Origin: Limanda limanda
Lineage: Eukaryota; Chordata; Actinopteri; Pleuronectiformes; Pleuronectidae
Assembly: GCF_963576545.1 (NCBI RefSeq)
Contig: NC_083647.1
Span: 1,971,007-2,035,006 of the forward strand
Length of the DNA stretch: 64,000 nucleotides
Direction: 5' to 3'
Numbering within the stretch: the stretch's first letter is position 1; each line of letters begins with the position of its first letter. The notes below the pieces were generated by a model. That model saw only the letters and a program-made list of their open reading frames with translations, did no database searches and was not told the DNA's origin. Of the stretch, positions 1 through 12,217 are shown piece by piece. The position numbers were made by a program, and so were the translations under genes.

Positions 1-239
1 AGGTCCATGATCTCTGTAGTCAGTTGAGGTCGATGAATATCCTACTGGGGACTGGAGGAGATTGGGGTGAAGGAGGGGTTATGCGCGTCACTGAAGGACG
101 CCTGACTGCAGAAGAGAAGAGAAGGGATTTTTAAAGTCAGGTGCTGAATGATTGGCTGAAGAGCCCGCGCCAGACCTGATTGGACATTTAGAAACACCCA
201 CAATCAGCTGATCACTTTGCAGGTTAAGTGCTCCGTAGA
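1..239. repeat. Direct repeat copy 1 (239 bp, truncated by window edge)
   Basis: The first 239 bases recur at 917-1155 without a mismatch by eye, at a constant offset of 916 bases. The match starts at the window edge, so the true repeat may be longer. It stops abruptly after CTCCGTAGA. No coding sequence is seen. It lies in the adck1 intron upstream of the first exon in view. It could be a recent 916-bp tandem duplication, a pair of long terminal repeats whose first copy is cut by the window, or an assembly duplication. Confidence 0.9.
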
Positions 240-429
240 CATATTAGCCATTGATCAGGAGAGTGTGACTTCAAGAAAAATCCTACCATCCGCCACTTTG
301 CAGAAGCTATGACCAACCAACAAGAATGACTAGTGCACAGACAAGAAGAAAAACCCTGCAGGTTTGCCATCAGCAAACATCACCAGTTGTGTTCATTCTC
401 ATAGCCACAAGTAAACTTCAATGAGGAGA

Positions 430-860
430 GACTTGGTTTCCAATTTACAATATTTATTTTGTAAACACACAAGATATGAATGTTTACAGTCTGTGGCATT
501 TAGACCCCTGTGAGATGTCATCAGGGTTAGAAGGGGGTGGAGCAGAACATCGAACAGGAATACCCCCCCGGGGTCTAGACACTGGTGGTAGTTCCTCAGT
601 CAAACGATAGTTTTGGATGGCCCATATTCGTGAGAATTGTCCTATTGGACTTCGCCAATTGTGACATCCTCTGCCCTTAACCCTCAACAAGAGTAAGGAA
701 AAACTACAAAACCTTCTTAAAGGAAAAACGTAGAAACCTCAGGAAGAGCCGCATGCGAGGGATCCCTCTTCCAGGACGGACAGAAGTGCAATGGATGCCA
801 CGAGTAATAGGTATATTGTCAGGCAGGTTGTTGCCTTTTTAGTCCGCGATCAGCTCCCAC
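430..860. repeat. Dispersed fish repeat between the two direct repeats
   Basis: This stretch carries phrases I recognise from high-copy repeats in perciform genomes: a GGAAAAAC-rich part, then CCTCAGGAAGAGCC, GGGATCCCTCTTCCAGGACG and GTGCAATGGATG. I see no open coding frame or clear termini. The class is unknown to me. Recognition is from memory of repeat sequence, not from a search. Confidence 0.45.
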
Positions 861-916
861 CGTGATCGGGTGCCGCCGTAATCACGATCCACTGACAGAC
901 TTGGGATCCGTCATCA

Positions 917-1155
917 AGGTCCATGATCTCTGTAGTCAGTTGAGGTCGATGAATATCCTACTGGGGACTGGAGGAGATTGGGGTGAAGGAGGGGTTATGC
1001 GCGTCACTGAAGGACGCCTGACTGCAGAAGAGAAGAGAAGGGATTTTTAAAGTCAGGTGCTGAATGATTGGCTGAAGAGCCCGCGCCAGACCTGATTGGA
1101 CATTTAGAAACACCCACAATCAGCTGATCACTTTGCAGGTTAAGTGCTCCGTAGA
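917..1155. repeat. Direct repeat copy 2 (239 bp)
   Basis: Identical to 1-239. Just beyond it the words TCAGCTGATC and TTAAGT occur a second time (first at about 1121-1142, again at about 1155-1180), so the downstream break sits in a short imperfect tandem repeat. That would suit slippage or unequal exchange. Confidence 0.9.
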
Positions 1156-1399
1156 TCAGCTGATCGTCTGCAGCTTAAGTCTTCCTCACTGAACTTGCGC
1201 TGAGCTTCATGTGTTAGCTCAGCTGCTTAGAAACTTGAATGGAAAATACAGCAGAAAAAAATAATGCAATCATAAACAGATAGAAATACTCTAAATAATT
1301 TGTTGTTTACATCTTAAAGTGCCAATGATTGTTATTAGTAAAGTAGATACAATTCTAATTAGAAAAAATAGCAAATCAACCATCCTCCCCTCTTTTCAG

Positions 1400-1597
1400 A
1401 TCCTGAAACAAGACTTTAGGTTGGACTACTGTCGGCTGTGGCAGGCTCTGATTAACAGCGACATGTCCAAGGTGGAGCGTTACAGCCGCAGACTGGGAGC
1501 CGGAGATCTGTACCCGCTTTTTGCCTGCGTCCTTACTGCTCGCTCTTGGACCGCAGTCAATGCTGGCATCAGCTCTGTGCCTGTCACAAACTCTGAG
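1400..1597 (+). CDS. adck1: adck1 internal coding exon (third from last)
   Basis: This 198-base exon encodes 66 residues of the C-terminal half of ADCK1, a UbiB/ABC1-family atypical kinase of mitochondria. In flies the homologue is linked to cristae and mitochondrial dynamics (family knowledge). The exon is flanked by a pyrimidine tract with AG at 1398-1399 and by GTATGA at 1598. Both ends fall between codons (phase 0). The peptide runs from ILKQDFRLDYCRLWQALI through YSRRLGAGDLYPLFACVL to PVTNSE. I recognise it as close to the human protein, in particular the LGAGDLYPLFAC and LTARSW blocks. The kinase catalytic motifs lie in earlier exons outside the window. The exon carries no stop or frameshift and appears functional. 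Confidence 0.95.
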
Positions 1598-3655
1598 GTA
1601 TGATCTAACACACTAACATGAACGTGAATGCAGTATTTATTTGAAATCATATGATTGAGGTATTCTTGCCAACTTTGAAAAACAATGCCATTGAAAATGA
1701 TTAAAAAATCTATCCAGCTTCACAGACTTTACAGAAATACATTTTTTTCTTCTGTTTGTACTATTAAACATCGTTAATAACAAACATAGTACTATTAAAT
1801 ATTAAATTTAACGTCAATTGTGGGTGTAAATAAATGCATGAATGTTTTAAGTTCATTTAAGCTATCAAAGAAACTAGCTGCACCAGGCTCCATCAGGTGT
1901 AAGATACATGAAATTACTTGGATGAATTCCTCAATTACATGAGCAAGTAAATAATTTGTGGCAAGGTTTGGAGTTTTTAACATAAACCTCAACTACAAAC
2001 ACGTTTCTATCCACACCCTTTAGTGTCTTTTGAGTTTGAGACTGTTGATGTTTAGGACCCAGCCATCAACAGCAGAGCTGAGCTGTGATGTAAAGTGGCA
2101 TAGTGGCCCCACACCTACTTCACCATTTCCACTGTTCTTCTTTGTGATTAACATTGACCCATAAAGCATCCATAAAACAATGAGTGGAAAAGGAGCCTTG
2201 TCTTGATTGACATTCACAGCTGCTTCACACACATTGGATTGACTGGAAAGCCAATTGGGGGCCAGACCTTATCAGCCCTCAGTGTGGACCACATTAATGT
2301 TCCTGTGGCTGAATGGGAGTAAATCCTTGGAGCAAAGTTCAGCATTTGATGAGTGGAGGCTGTTACAGCAGCCTGTCAATGCCCAATGTTGTGCAAATAT
2401 TTCCAGCACAAAGTGGACCAGACATCGACTACAACTTTATTATAACGTAAGTGTGTATGACTGGGATTGGAGTTCCTAAGTTTTTCTAGATAAGATTGTC
2501 TGTCTCTTTACCCACAGGGGTTCCACAAAGCCATCTGTTCTCAAGAGCGAGTTTATTTATACCTCTCTTATGCAACATTTTGAACCTGACAAAAGCACCT
2601 CACATGATGGGCAGGTCAAGGCAGAACTGGGCAGTGGCCAGTGCATGAATAAGTCCTCATGTCATCTTTGGTATTTCTGAAAAGGAAATGGATATGTTTG
2701 GAAAATTAGACATGCTAGTAAAAGGATATGTCATGTTGAACTATTCAGAAATGTAAAACATACCCAAGTAAACCACAAATACAATATCAGTATCATACAA
2801 ACATGTACATCACTAGGTCTTGAGAAGTGGGACAAAACAGGATCCGATATTGAAAGCTACATGTATTCATCTACCGTCTACTACGCTACTGAGGTATGCT
2901 TTGATACAAACTCCCAACATTTCTCTTTTTTAACAAAATGTGCTTTTTGCTTTGCCATCACTTATTTTGTGTCAACACCATCAGACACCAAAAACACAAA
3001 TACATTTTCATTCACATTATGCTATAGACCTATAAAGTGTGTCTATGTACCTTCACCATTATGAGTGTCTAAACCCTATCTTCCCTCAACTAAACCCTGA
3101 TAGAGTTGAAAATCAACATTGCTCTGATATGATATATTATCAAGTTTTTCTTTTGATGAAGCAAACTCTTTTAAAAATATTTATCTATTTTATTGCACAT
3201 GAATTATTGAACCCTTTTCGGTGGACGCGATGCTTTAGAGTTAGTGGGAAGACAGTAAGAGTCATAGATATGATATAATAACTATTGAATTCAGTTGAAG
3301 GAGATAATTGTGTTGAATACATTATATTAATAATCCCTCATTACATCTACATTTGAAATATTTCATTTTTTAAAACTAATAGCAGTTTCAGTGCTGGACA
3401 TGTTTTGTCTCACTCAGACTGTTTACATGCTTGTTAGAAAGTTATGAATAGCGATTTTCCTGAAATTCTTCCTACAGCGATTCAATTACATTTTCATTTG
3501 CTACTGGATTTAACCAAGATATGAGCATTTTACCCGCAACAGTTGCCATGTTGATTTGCTTCCTTCGTTCGTAATGCTTTCGAGAATTTCCACCACCTCT
3601 AGATTACATAGAGAAATGGGACAACAATACTCCACAGCCACGATAAAAATGAAGG

Positions 3656-3694
3656 GGTAGGGCCAAGTGGTAGGGCTAAGTGGTAGGGCTAAGT
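3656..3694. repeat. Short tandem repeat, 3 x 13 bp
   Basis: Three consecutive units of GGTAGGGCYAAGT, followed by a partial fourth that diverges to GGTAAACTGG. Only the first unit differs, by one base. Phrases of this kind occur at the ends of some fish DNA transposons, but I could not find matching termini around it. Confidence 0.8.
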
Positions 3695-3952
3695 GGTAAA
3701 CTGGGACAATCCCAAAATGATTCATATTGAATTAAAGCTTTAGGGCTAAAAGTGAAGTTTCTACTTTGACTCGTGCTTTGATTAAAATATAAATTCCTCA
3801 CATCAGAATCATATCCCTCTTCTGGTGAGCAGAAAAATGATCAGCACATTTCATGTCCATCCTCCTATGACATAATTCAGAGTTGACATTTAGCCCCCAC
3901 TGTGATATTTTACTGCCCCACAGAGTAAAATAAGCAGCATTTGCTGAATATT

Positions 3953-3991
3953 CTGTGTGCGTGTGTGTTAGTGTGTGCGTGCGTGCGTGTG
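3953..3991. repeat. Imperfect (GT)n microsatellite
   Basis: Alternating purine-pyrimidine run with GC interruptions (GTGTGTGC and GCGTGCGTGCGTG blocks), followed by a run of eight G residues. It is a simple sequence in the adck1 intron. Confidence 0.85.
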
Positions 3992-4320
3992 AGGGGGGGG
4001 CGTTGTGATTTCACGTGTAGTTCCTTCATTTTCCTCACAGCTCAGTGATTTGACTCTTTCTTAATTTCCTGTCTGCTTTGTCTCCACTGCTTACTGCTCT
4101 TTAATTTCTCCCTTGGTCCTCCTGATTTTCTCCATACGCTCTCTATTCATCATCTCAGCCGGTATTGACATTGAGGGAAACTTCTGTCCATTTGATGTAG
4201 GGCACATCAAACGGTGATGTTTTATGAAATTGGCAGAACAATAAAAATGAAACCGTTTTTCTTTCAAATTACATTTTATTGTCTTTTGATGTTGACCAAA
4301 ACACAATTTTGTTATGGTTG

Positions 4321-4357
4321 CATGCAACAAGTCACATAATATGTGACTTGTTGCATG
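4321..4357. repeat. Near-perfect 37-bp palindrome
   Basis: Two perfectly complementary 18-base arms (starting CATGCAACAAG) surround a single central A, so the DNA could form a cruciform and any RNA a tight hairpin. I see no surrounding transposon ends or coding frame. Its role is unknown. It could be a remnant of a palindromic MITE or a chance inverted duplication. Confidence 0.85.
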
Positions 4358-5705
4358 TTAGCATTTGAAATATCTGTGATTCTTTGAGGCAAAATTTGTT
4401 CATGTCATAGATTGTCCTCTCAAGAAATTCAACAGATCGGTCAGTTCTGACCTGGCATCATTACATCCGTTTATATTTACAAAATGATCCTTTCAGGAAT
4501 TTTCAGGAGGGGTGTTATCAACAGTCGCAGACCAAGATGCTTCTGGATGCAATTGGACAGCAATGAAACATCTGATGTAGTGTATCAACAAACAATTTGA
4601 GTTTTCTTCTTCAGACCTGTCCACATCAATCATCTCTGTTGTTCAATAGAATGCCTCCCCTGAATGGCTCCCCTGTCAGTCATAAAATCAAACCTGCCCC
4701 ATTTTAGATGAATGTTTGTGATAGGCCTGACCTGTCTCGGAAGAGATGGAAATCTTGGGCTAGATTACAGGCGTTTCAACAAATGCCCCCCTAATGAGAT
4801 GCATTTGCGTTTAAGTCCTAAAATCAATCAAAAAGAGAGAAAACGGTGATGATGAGTTCACTTACAAAAAGAAAGAGTCGACTTACTGGTCCACAACACT
4901 GAATGTTCTTTTCATGTTCTCTGCTCAGCTTTGACTTAGTTCAAGTTAGTATGCTACACTATGCAATTGTCTTTCCTTTACATTACCTGTTCTGGCATCA
5001 TTTTAATTACAGACTGCAAACCTATGTCTGCAGCTGTACAGAGATAAACTCACCATCAGTATTACATTTGATGTTTTATAGCTTGAAAATGTGTCATTTG
5101 TGCAACATAACAGTGGCATTATATATGTCGCACTGGATCATGTTGACAAACAGTTGTGTTGTGTAGTTTGGTCTGAATATTTGTAAGTAAATATGAGTAA
5201 CTTGTGAGTTAATCTGTACCAGTGTTATAGCTGTTAGTTACTGCATGCAGTAGCTTGGCAGAATTGCTCTGGTTTTTTGACAGAATAATGGCTATTCAGA
5301 TTCAGGCATTGGACCAGATTTTCATAGTGAATAGTGGGGATGTGGATTGATGCACCAAAATGCCATGTAATGCAAATCATGGTATGGACGAAATAGCAAG
5401 GTAAAATGAGTTGATTATCTTGATTCATGAATTTATGCAGCACAACACGATAAAGGCTATAAGAGGACGAACAGCTTTAAAAGGTGGCTTCAGGGGGGGA
5501 AATATCTATCATGTTATTTCAAAGAAGCTGGATCATTTCACGTTATTTAAGGAATTTTATGCACTCATCAGCATAATAGTATTCCAGTGTGAGAATGTGT
5601 GTAAGTTGTATTTTTCTTCCTCCCTCTGTCTTCCTCTTTAGCTGACATGAAAGCACTTCCATCAATGTAGGCCATCTTTGTCATTTATGTCCCCGGTTTT
5701 TATAC

Positions 5706-5734
5706 GCACACACACACACACACAAACGCACACC
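5706..5734. repeat. (CA)n microsatellite
   Basis: A CA run of about ten repeats with a single interruption (CACAAACGCACAC) near its end. Ordinary simple sequence. Confidence 0.9.
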
Positions 5735-7166
5735 ATTAGGCAGAATCCACTCAAGTGCCTTCTTCTTGCACATACTTGTTGATTGTCCAGCACTCTATAG
5801 CAAAGAAGACATTTTAAGACATTTCTGTTGCCCCAACCACTCATCTTCTTTGCTTTGTCTTTTTCATCTCTTCTGACTTTTCCTCTTTTTCCATGTGCTG
5901 TTTCCTTTCTTCGTTATGGTGCCTCTTTTCATTGTGTCCTCTCTATTCACTTAATGCATGGATCATTTTTAACTCCTGCTTCATCAAGTGAGGGATGAAT
6001 GCCATTAGTGTTAATGCAGTCACACGCAGAAAATGTTGAGTGCTTTTAGAGCTCTGGCTTTTTCCTGCCTTTCTTTCATATGCAGGAACATTTATTATTT
6101 TAATGAATGTTTCTCTTCCAGTCACTGAAAACAGATTTTTTTTTCCAAAATAGAACCAGATGGTTTTTCTCAAATTTAGGGCCAATTCATGATTTTAATA
6201 GATTTTCATCTGCAAGACTAAGTCTTGTGTGAAACATCCTTTTAGAACTCAATGTGCATTACAAGTGAAAAAGAACAGACATGTACCTCTTGCAAAACTG
6301 CCATCATGCAAAATAAATGATCAAATGCTTAACTAAAATTGAACAGAGCCTAATCACTCAACTCAAAAGTCAGCACAGATCGAGTAGAAATGACTGCACC
6401 CTAACTCATCTGTTTCTGCTGTTTGTTTACCGTAACTGGGCATCAGTCTGATCTGCAAACAGCTAACAGCATTATCTGATATCTGGCAGGTAGGGAGAGA
6501 CTGAGCGAAGAAGAATCTGTGTTATTTTCTCTGGACTCTGGTGTTTTGACTCAAACTACAAGTGCTGTGTGGAGAATGTTTTTTCATGACAACCAATGCA
6601 GCTGGTTACTATTGTAATGGTGTTAATTCTTAAATTAACTTTGTTGTGCAAACTGTAATGGGATTTGTGTGTAACTGTGCAAAAGTGGCATACTTGACAC
6701 TTTTTTTGGTGTCTTCTATGTGTTTCCTCTTTTTTATCCCAACAAATTTGTATTCTTTTTTTTTTTCTACGGCACCACTTGCTTGCCCTGCATCCACTGG
6801 ATAATCTATATATAATTTACTATTCTTACATGGGCTTTTGGACATTATTTTTTCGCTTTGTTTTTACTCTGGGTCTGGCAGGAGGAACTCCGAGGAATAT
6901 CCACAGCAACTGACTCAGACATTTTTGTTCTCACATACAGATAATTTCAGGACATTATTTGGAGTTAAGTGCATGTCTGAAAGCTGCTCTCCAATTTTGA
7001 TTCTAACCTCAGCATTTTTTCCATATTCCACAAGACTAATCCCTATAGCTCAACAAAAGAGAACAAAATTTAACAAACAAGGGTGTTTCATGTCAATAAT
7101 AATCTGCCATGCAAGGTAATTAAAAACAAATAATGCTGCATATATCATGCACAAAATAGTGTTAGC

Positions 7167-9306
7167 TAGGGGTGCAACGATTAGTCGACGTCGTCGACAA
7201 AAATCGATGACAGGAATAGTCGCCGACGAATTTACTAGTCGATGATTCGTTGGTTACGTCATAGCACGTGTTTTTCGTGCCGCGCAGCGGAACTAAACGT
7301 TGTTTTGCCGGAGGTGCTGATGAAAGCAGCTGAGGAGTGAGCCATCTCGCTCCCTTCCTATCTCTGAAAGTCGCGCATGTGCAATAGCGTCAAAACACGG
7401 TCCGATGGCGGCAGGGCCGGCCCTAGCACATTTGGCGCAAATTATGTATTTCTTTCGTCGAAGTTGCTTGGACACACACACTCTAACCATAAGCCTCAAT
7501 GTGCTAGCATGTTCTGACAACACCGTTTTCGATTTTTGGCTCATTTTACCCTAATGTTAATACCACAGCAACAAAGTATATCTGTAGAATACAGCATGAA
7601 TGGAGCAGCAATAACGACATGGAGCCTTCAGTTCCTCATCCAGACTGCATCTTATTCAAATTAAACACAATTTCAAGTACAAGCATTTCTCTGAGTGTAA
7701 CTGCATTTTAAAGTGCATAAAACATACATTCAATTATTATGGTGTCTCTTTACTTCAAACATTATCACTCATAAATAAATATAAACATTTACAATATAGA
7801 CCTATTGAACATTGGCTTATAACTGGGTTTATAAGGCACAATAACAATACATGACTTAATTACAGAGTCTGTTTGTGTCGGAGCTGAACTACACCCTGTC
7901 TAAAGTAAACAATATACTATCTCGACCCGCCTGCAAGACCAAGCGCAGGTAAAATAAACACCTATAAAGGCGAATGTAGCCCCGCCCACCTATTGGCGCG
8001 AGTTTCCCACTGCACAGCGGAGTTTCTAAGTTTTTTTCAGTCTAAGTAGACAATCAAAACGATATTAATATGTCTCAATGACACTCGTGGTGATCAAGCG
8101 AAGCTTTAGGAGCTAACGTAGGTGACTCTCACCCACTACTAACCCGTAGAATACAGGATGAATGCAGCAGCAATTAATAAACGGAGCAGTCAGTCCCTCA
8201 TCCAGGCTGCATCTGGCATGTGGGAGGACGTTCCCCCTAGAGAGACAGTCCGGGGTGCAACTGCTCCCGTGCCAAACGTTCCACCTGAGTGCTGCGGTCG
8301 TTTACTGATTTCTCTAATGAAACATAAACCACGTGACTATCACGTATATAAGTAGGAATAATCTTTAATTACTGTTAAAGTCATTAAATACAATATTTTG
8401 GGGCATACCACATATAGAAGGGGGCGCAAAAATTATTTTTTTTATTTATAGATTTTTTTTTTTTTTTTGCTGGGCGCAGTTTTTGGCGCCCCCCTCTGAG
8501 TGGCGCCCTAGGCAACCGCCTATGTCGCCTGTAGGAAAGACCGGCCCTGGATGGCGGCCTCCGCTGCAGCAGCATCGCGCACCAGAAAGTAAAAAGTTCC
8601 GGAGAACTTCACCCGTAACAGCCCGAAAAAAACTACCTGCAGTATCTGTACAGAGGACCTGTTCTCCATGGAAGCAGGACACGCACATTTGAGGAGGAGG
8701 AGTCACGTGTGACTTCGTAACGGAGACGATGCGGACTCGCCTCTGTCAGATGTTATATATAAACGTATATACCTGCGCGCAGGATTCTAGCATCCATTAC
8801 AAAAATATGGTTTAAACTTTTTTTTAACGAGTTTAAAAGCGTTATGTTATCCTATTGCCTGACAAACGTCTTTTTTTAATCACAATTATTTAGTCAGAAG
8901 AAGACTGTAGTTTAGTTTGTTGATGTTTTTATTGCTGTTACTTTCCCTGTCCTTTTTGTTAACAGAAAAAATGAATACTTGATTTTTAATTTATTTGTTT
9001 TATTAGCACTTTGCCTGTCCTTGGTTTTAAATGGACAAAACTTGATTTGTCTTTGCTTTTGTGTCAACAATACCCTTACATGCAACAAAGTTTATTAAAA
9101 GACATTTTTTTTGAAAGAAGTATCAATTTTTATTGCCTTTATTTTCAGTCACCACATGCCTCGAACAACCTCAAGCTAAATTTAAAAGCTGTTTGCTAAA
9201 TAAGAGCAATTGAGAATTTGTGTCATTCATAATCCGATTAGTCGATTAATCGTTTCAATAATCGGTGACTAATCGACTATCAGAATAGTCGTTAGTTGCA
9301 GCCCTA
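7167..9306. mobile_element. Non-autonomous hAT-type element, family B copy 1
   Basis: The element starts TAGGGGTGCAACGATTAG and ends CTAACTGC-type sequence closing in GTTGCAGCCCTA, so the inverted termini are TAGGG(G/C)TGCAAC. It is bounded by a perfect 8-bp target-site duplication GTGTTAGC (7159-7166 and 9307-9314), the length typical of the hAT superfamily. The subterminal regions are rich in short GTCGAC/TAGTCG palindromic words. No transposase frame is seen, so it would need transposase supplied in trans. Its interior is split by element D (7412-8549); without D it is about 1 kb. A second copy of the family lies at 53404-55300. Confidence 0.92.
7412..8549. mobile_element. Nested non-autonomous hAT-type element D
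   Basis: Begins CAGGGCCGGCCCTAG and ends GACCGGCCCTG (inverted CAGGGCCGG termini). It is flanked by a perfect 8-bp duplication GATGGCGG (7404-7411 and 8550-8557). It lies wholly inside family B copy 1, so it inserted later. The uninterrupted site can be read in the second B copy near 53530. Inside D a block of about 60 bp occurs twice in direct orientation (about 7592-7652 and 8152-8215, sharing GCAGCAATAA and CCTCATCCAG). Runs of T around 8432-8468 mark the 3' side. No transposase frame is seen. Confidence 0.92.
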
Positions 9307-12198
9307 GTGTTAGCCTTACATCACCCTCAGCCTTGACAGCTCCAAAAGACGTGAGAGATTCAGCTTCAGACCCAACAGCAACGTTGGAAATGTCTAGGTA
9401 GAGGCAAAGTTTGTTTTTAGTTGCCTCACCATTAATTGGGCCAAACATCCTCAACTCATGAAACATTACTATTCAAGTCAACAAGAAATTTTGAGTAATT
9501 ACACCTTTGACATTGTGAAGAAAAACCTTAAAATTGACCACGTACTATTGAAGATTTGCATTTCTTTAGTGCAATTAATTTACTGCCCTGTGCGCGGTTG
9601 CATTTTCCCACTGAGAATGCCATTGGTTACAGCTGATCGTACTGTAGATTCTGATATTCTTCCCCCTGTCTCTGCCCAGAGTTTTCTAATATCTGCTGGC
9701 GGCTGAATTAAATCATTCTGCCAACTCTCTGCTACACTGGGGAGAAAAGAAAAATCACCGGCACAGATTCCTCCTCCCCCCAACTGCATTTGCGTTGCCT
9801 TATGCGCAGCCTATTATCGCATCACTCGCAATACAATATGTCCTTATTGAAGCTTTCAGATGCAAATGAGAGCACTGTCGCCTTCTCTCTGTCCTGCTGA
9901 CAGCTGTGAGGGCTGCTAACCAACCTCCTATAATTGCTAGTAATTGTTATTCCCCAAGCAGGACTCAGCAGAGCTCTTCAGAACACCCAGCCCCCTGTTA
10001 TTTTGACTTGGATGGGGTGGGGGCTGGGTGTTTGTGATGGGGTATTATGTTGTATTTGTATGTCTTAAGCCTGGTAGCTTGTTTTTTTTTTCTTAAGTTT
10101 TGTTAGTTATGGTAAATAAAAAACTTGGGCCCACTTTACATGGCATTAATGTAAGACTCGGGTGACCACTTGTGATTGGCGTTCACTATCCTGGTTTATG
10201 TGTAAATAATCATACATAATTTTCTTTGTGAAGACCAAATGCGATGCAGAAGGTACAGTCCCATGCTTAGTCTACTAGAAAATTAAAAAAAGAAGAAGAA
10301 ATCAAATCAACATAGACTAAATCTATTCCATGGCACGTTCCAAGCAAATGGATTTGCCTAAGGTGGCCGTTGTCCTTGTCATTTTCCTTCATATGCTTTT
10401 TCTAAATTTTCAGATGTTGTGGACAAAGACAGTTTCAGCTATATGCGGACGCAAACAAGTACATATTTCTGTTCTTTTGCAGACAAAGTCAGTTGAGTAG
10501 GCGGTCCTTCAATGTGGCCTTGAACACATTAGCACACACTGCTTAAAGAATGTGGCTGCTGAATGTGGTCTGAGTGATAAGCTCTCAATTTGTCTTGGAT
10601 ACATTCATACCTGTACTTAGAGCTGTCCAATAAGGATTGAATCATTGGAGTTATTGTTATTTGCTGACTTTTCTTCAAGTCTTTCTTTTTTTGTTCTGTA
10701 TAAAAGTAGAATTTTACAATTCCATATGCCAATGGACGGTGATGATACCTCAATTCTGATTCATGCTGAAGTCCAGAAAATGTGAATGCTGATCATTTTG
10801 GCAACGCATGATACAGATTTTTTAATATTTTCAACTTGCGTGGATGCTTAACTGCCTATAAGCATTGCCCAGTGCAAGTTTGTAGCTATTTGCGTCCTTG
10901 CATTGGTTTGAACGTAATACAACTTTGCTTTGTGACTGTGTTTGCCATGTGGGTGTTGATTGTGATCGACAGTTTGATCACCTGCTGCTTTCTCCAGCTA
11001 GAGGCTTCAAACTGACTTAGACCCTCCAAGCTTTGTAGAATAAAACACTGATTGTTTACCATCCAGGTAGTTTTCCTGTGGTTGCCTCCATTTTGTATAG
11101 CATTTTGGTATTAATAGGCTGTGGTTAATGAGGTGTTCTCCTAATCAGATGATATCTGATTACAGATCTCTTTATTTTTGTGCATACTTTAAGTTTTTTT
11201 ATTTTTCTGTCAACTCTGGCTGAAGATGCTCCCAGGACTGTGCTGTCTGTGTCTTGTTCATTCAGCAACAGTTTGGGTTACAGTAATGTTTTTAAGTCAT
11301 TCTGTTTGCCATTTTATCAAATGTATCATTTGCATCCTGTCTTAAGTTTCAATGTAAATGGAGACCACTGTAAACAGAGCCCTGGACACACACATCCTGG
11401 TCACAGGAAAACCAAGTTATAATTTTTAGATGGCAACGAGCGTTTTCAGACCTGGATATTTTATCCCAGTTAAATCAGACGTAAATAAACTGTGGCAGTT
11501 TTGTAGAGGTAATTGCAGCTAGACAGAGACTGAACCATGGTATTGCTTGGACTAGCAATAAGGAATGAGGTACCACCCTCCTGTATCTGCTCCCCTGCTC
11601 CTGCCCCAGACACATCAGACCAATATGCAGTCAACATTCTCTGGAGCTTGTCGGTTCACTGAGATTTTTGTCTGAGTGTAAAAAGAAACTGAACTGACGT
11701 TAAAATGCTCCAAATTAACAAAGTCACAACTGATTGAGAGCCAAGTATAGTTAATGTTGATGTTGGTGTGGCTCATTAGTGAAGTATTTATGGGCAGTGA
11801 TACAAAGACAGAGAATTTGTAATACATGTGAACCATTTGATATTGAAATCAAAAAGTACAGTCATGGAGCCATTTCTACTCTCACGTTAACAAGTGCACA
11901 AGTAAATACTGTATTTGTGTGTCTCCTTTGTATCTGTCAGACATCAAATCACAATGCAGGCCTCTTGGGACTTGTATTTGTGTCTGTAGGTAGAGGATAA
12001 TGCCGTTGAATCAGATGTTGTTTGCTGCGTCAGTGTTGTTCATCCACATCACTTCCTGTGGGCATGAGACAAAGGCAGACAGACAGAGAGCAGAGACAGA
12101 GTTTATCTGTGTCAGGATGTTGACTTGCTGTCTGTCTTTCGTTGTGCCTGTCAACTCTCTGTTTATCTGGAATGACAGCTCTGACAGTTTGTCTTATG

Positions 12199-12217
12199 CT
12201 CACACACACACACACAA
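12199..12217. repeat. Short (CA)n microsatellite
   Basis: About nine CA units. Simple sequence in the adck1 intron. Confidence 0.85.

Noticed and set aside
1..1155. LTR-retrotransposon with the two 239-bp repeats as LTRs
   Set aside because: Not accepted as the main call: no TG...CA boundaries, primer site or polypurine tract could be placed, although the left copy is cut by the window edge.
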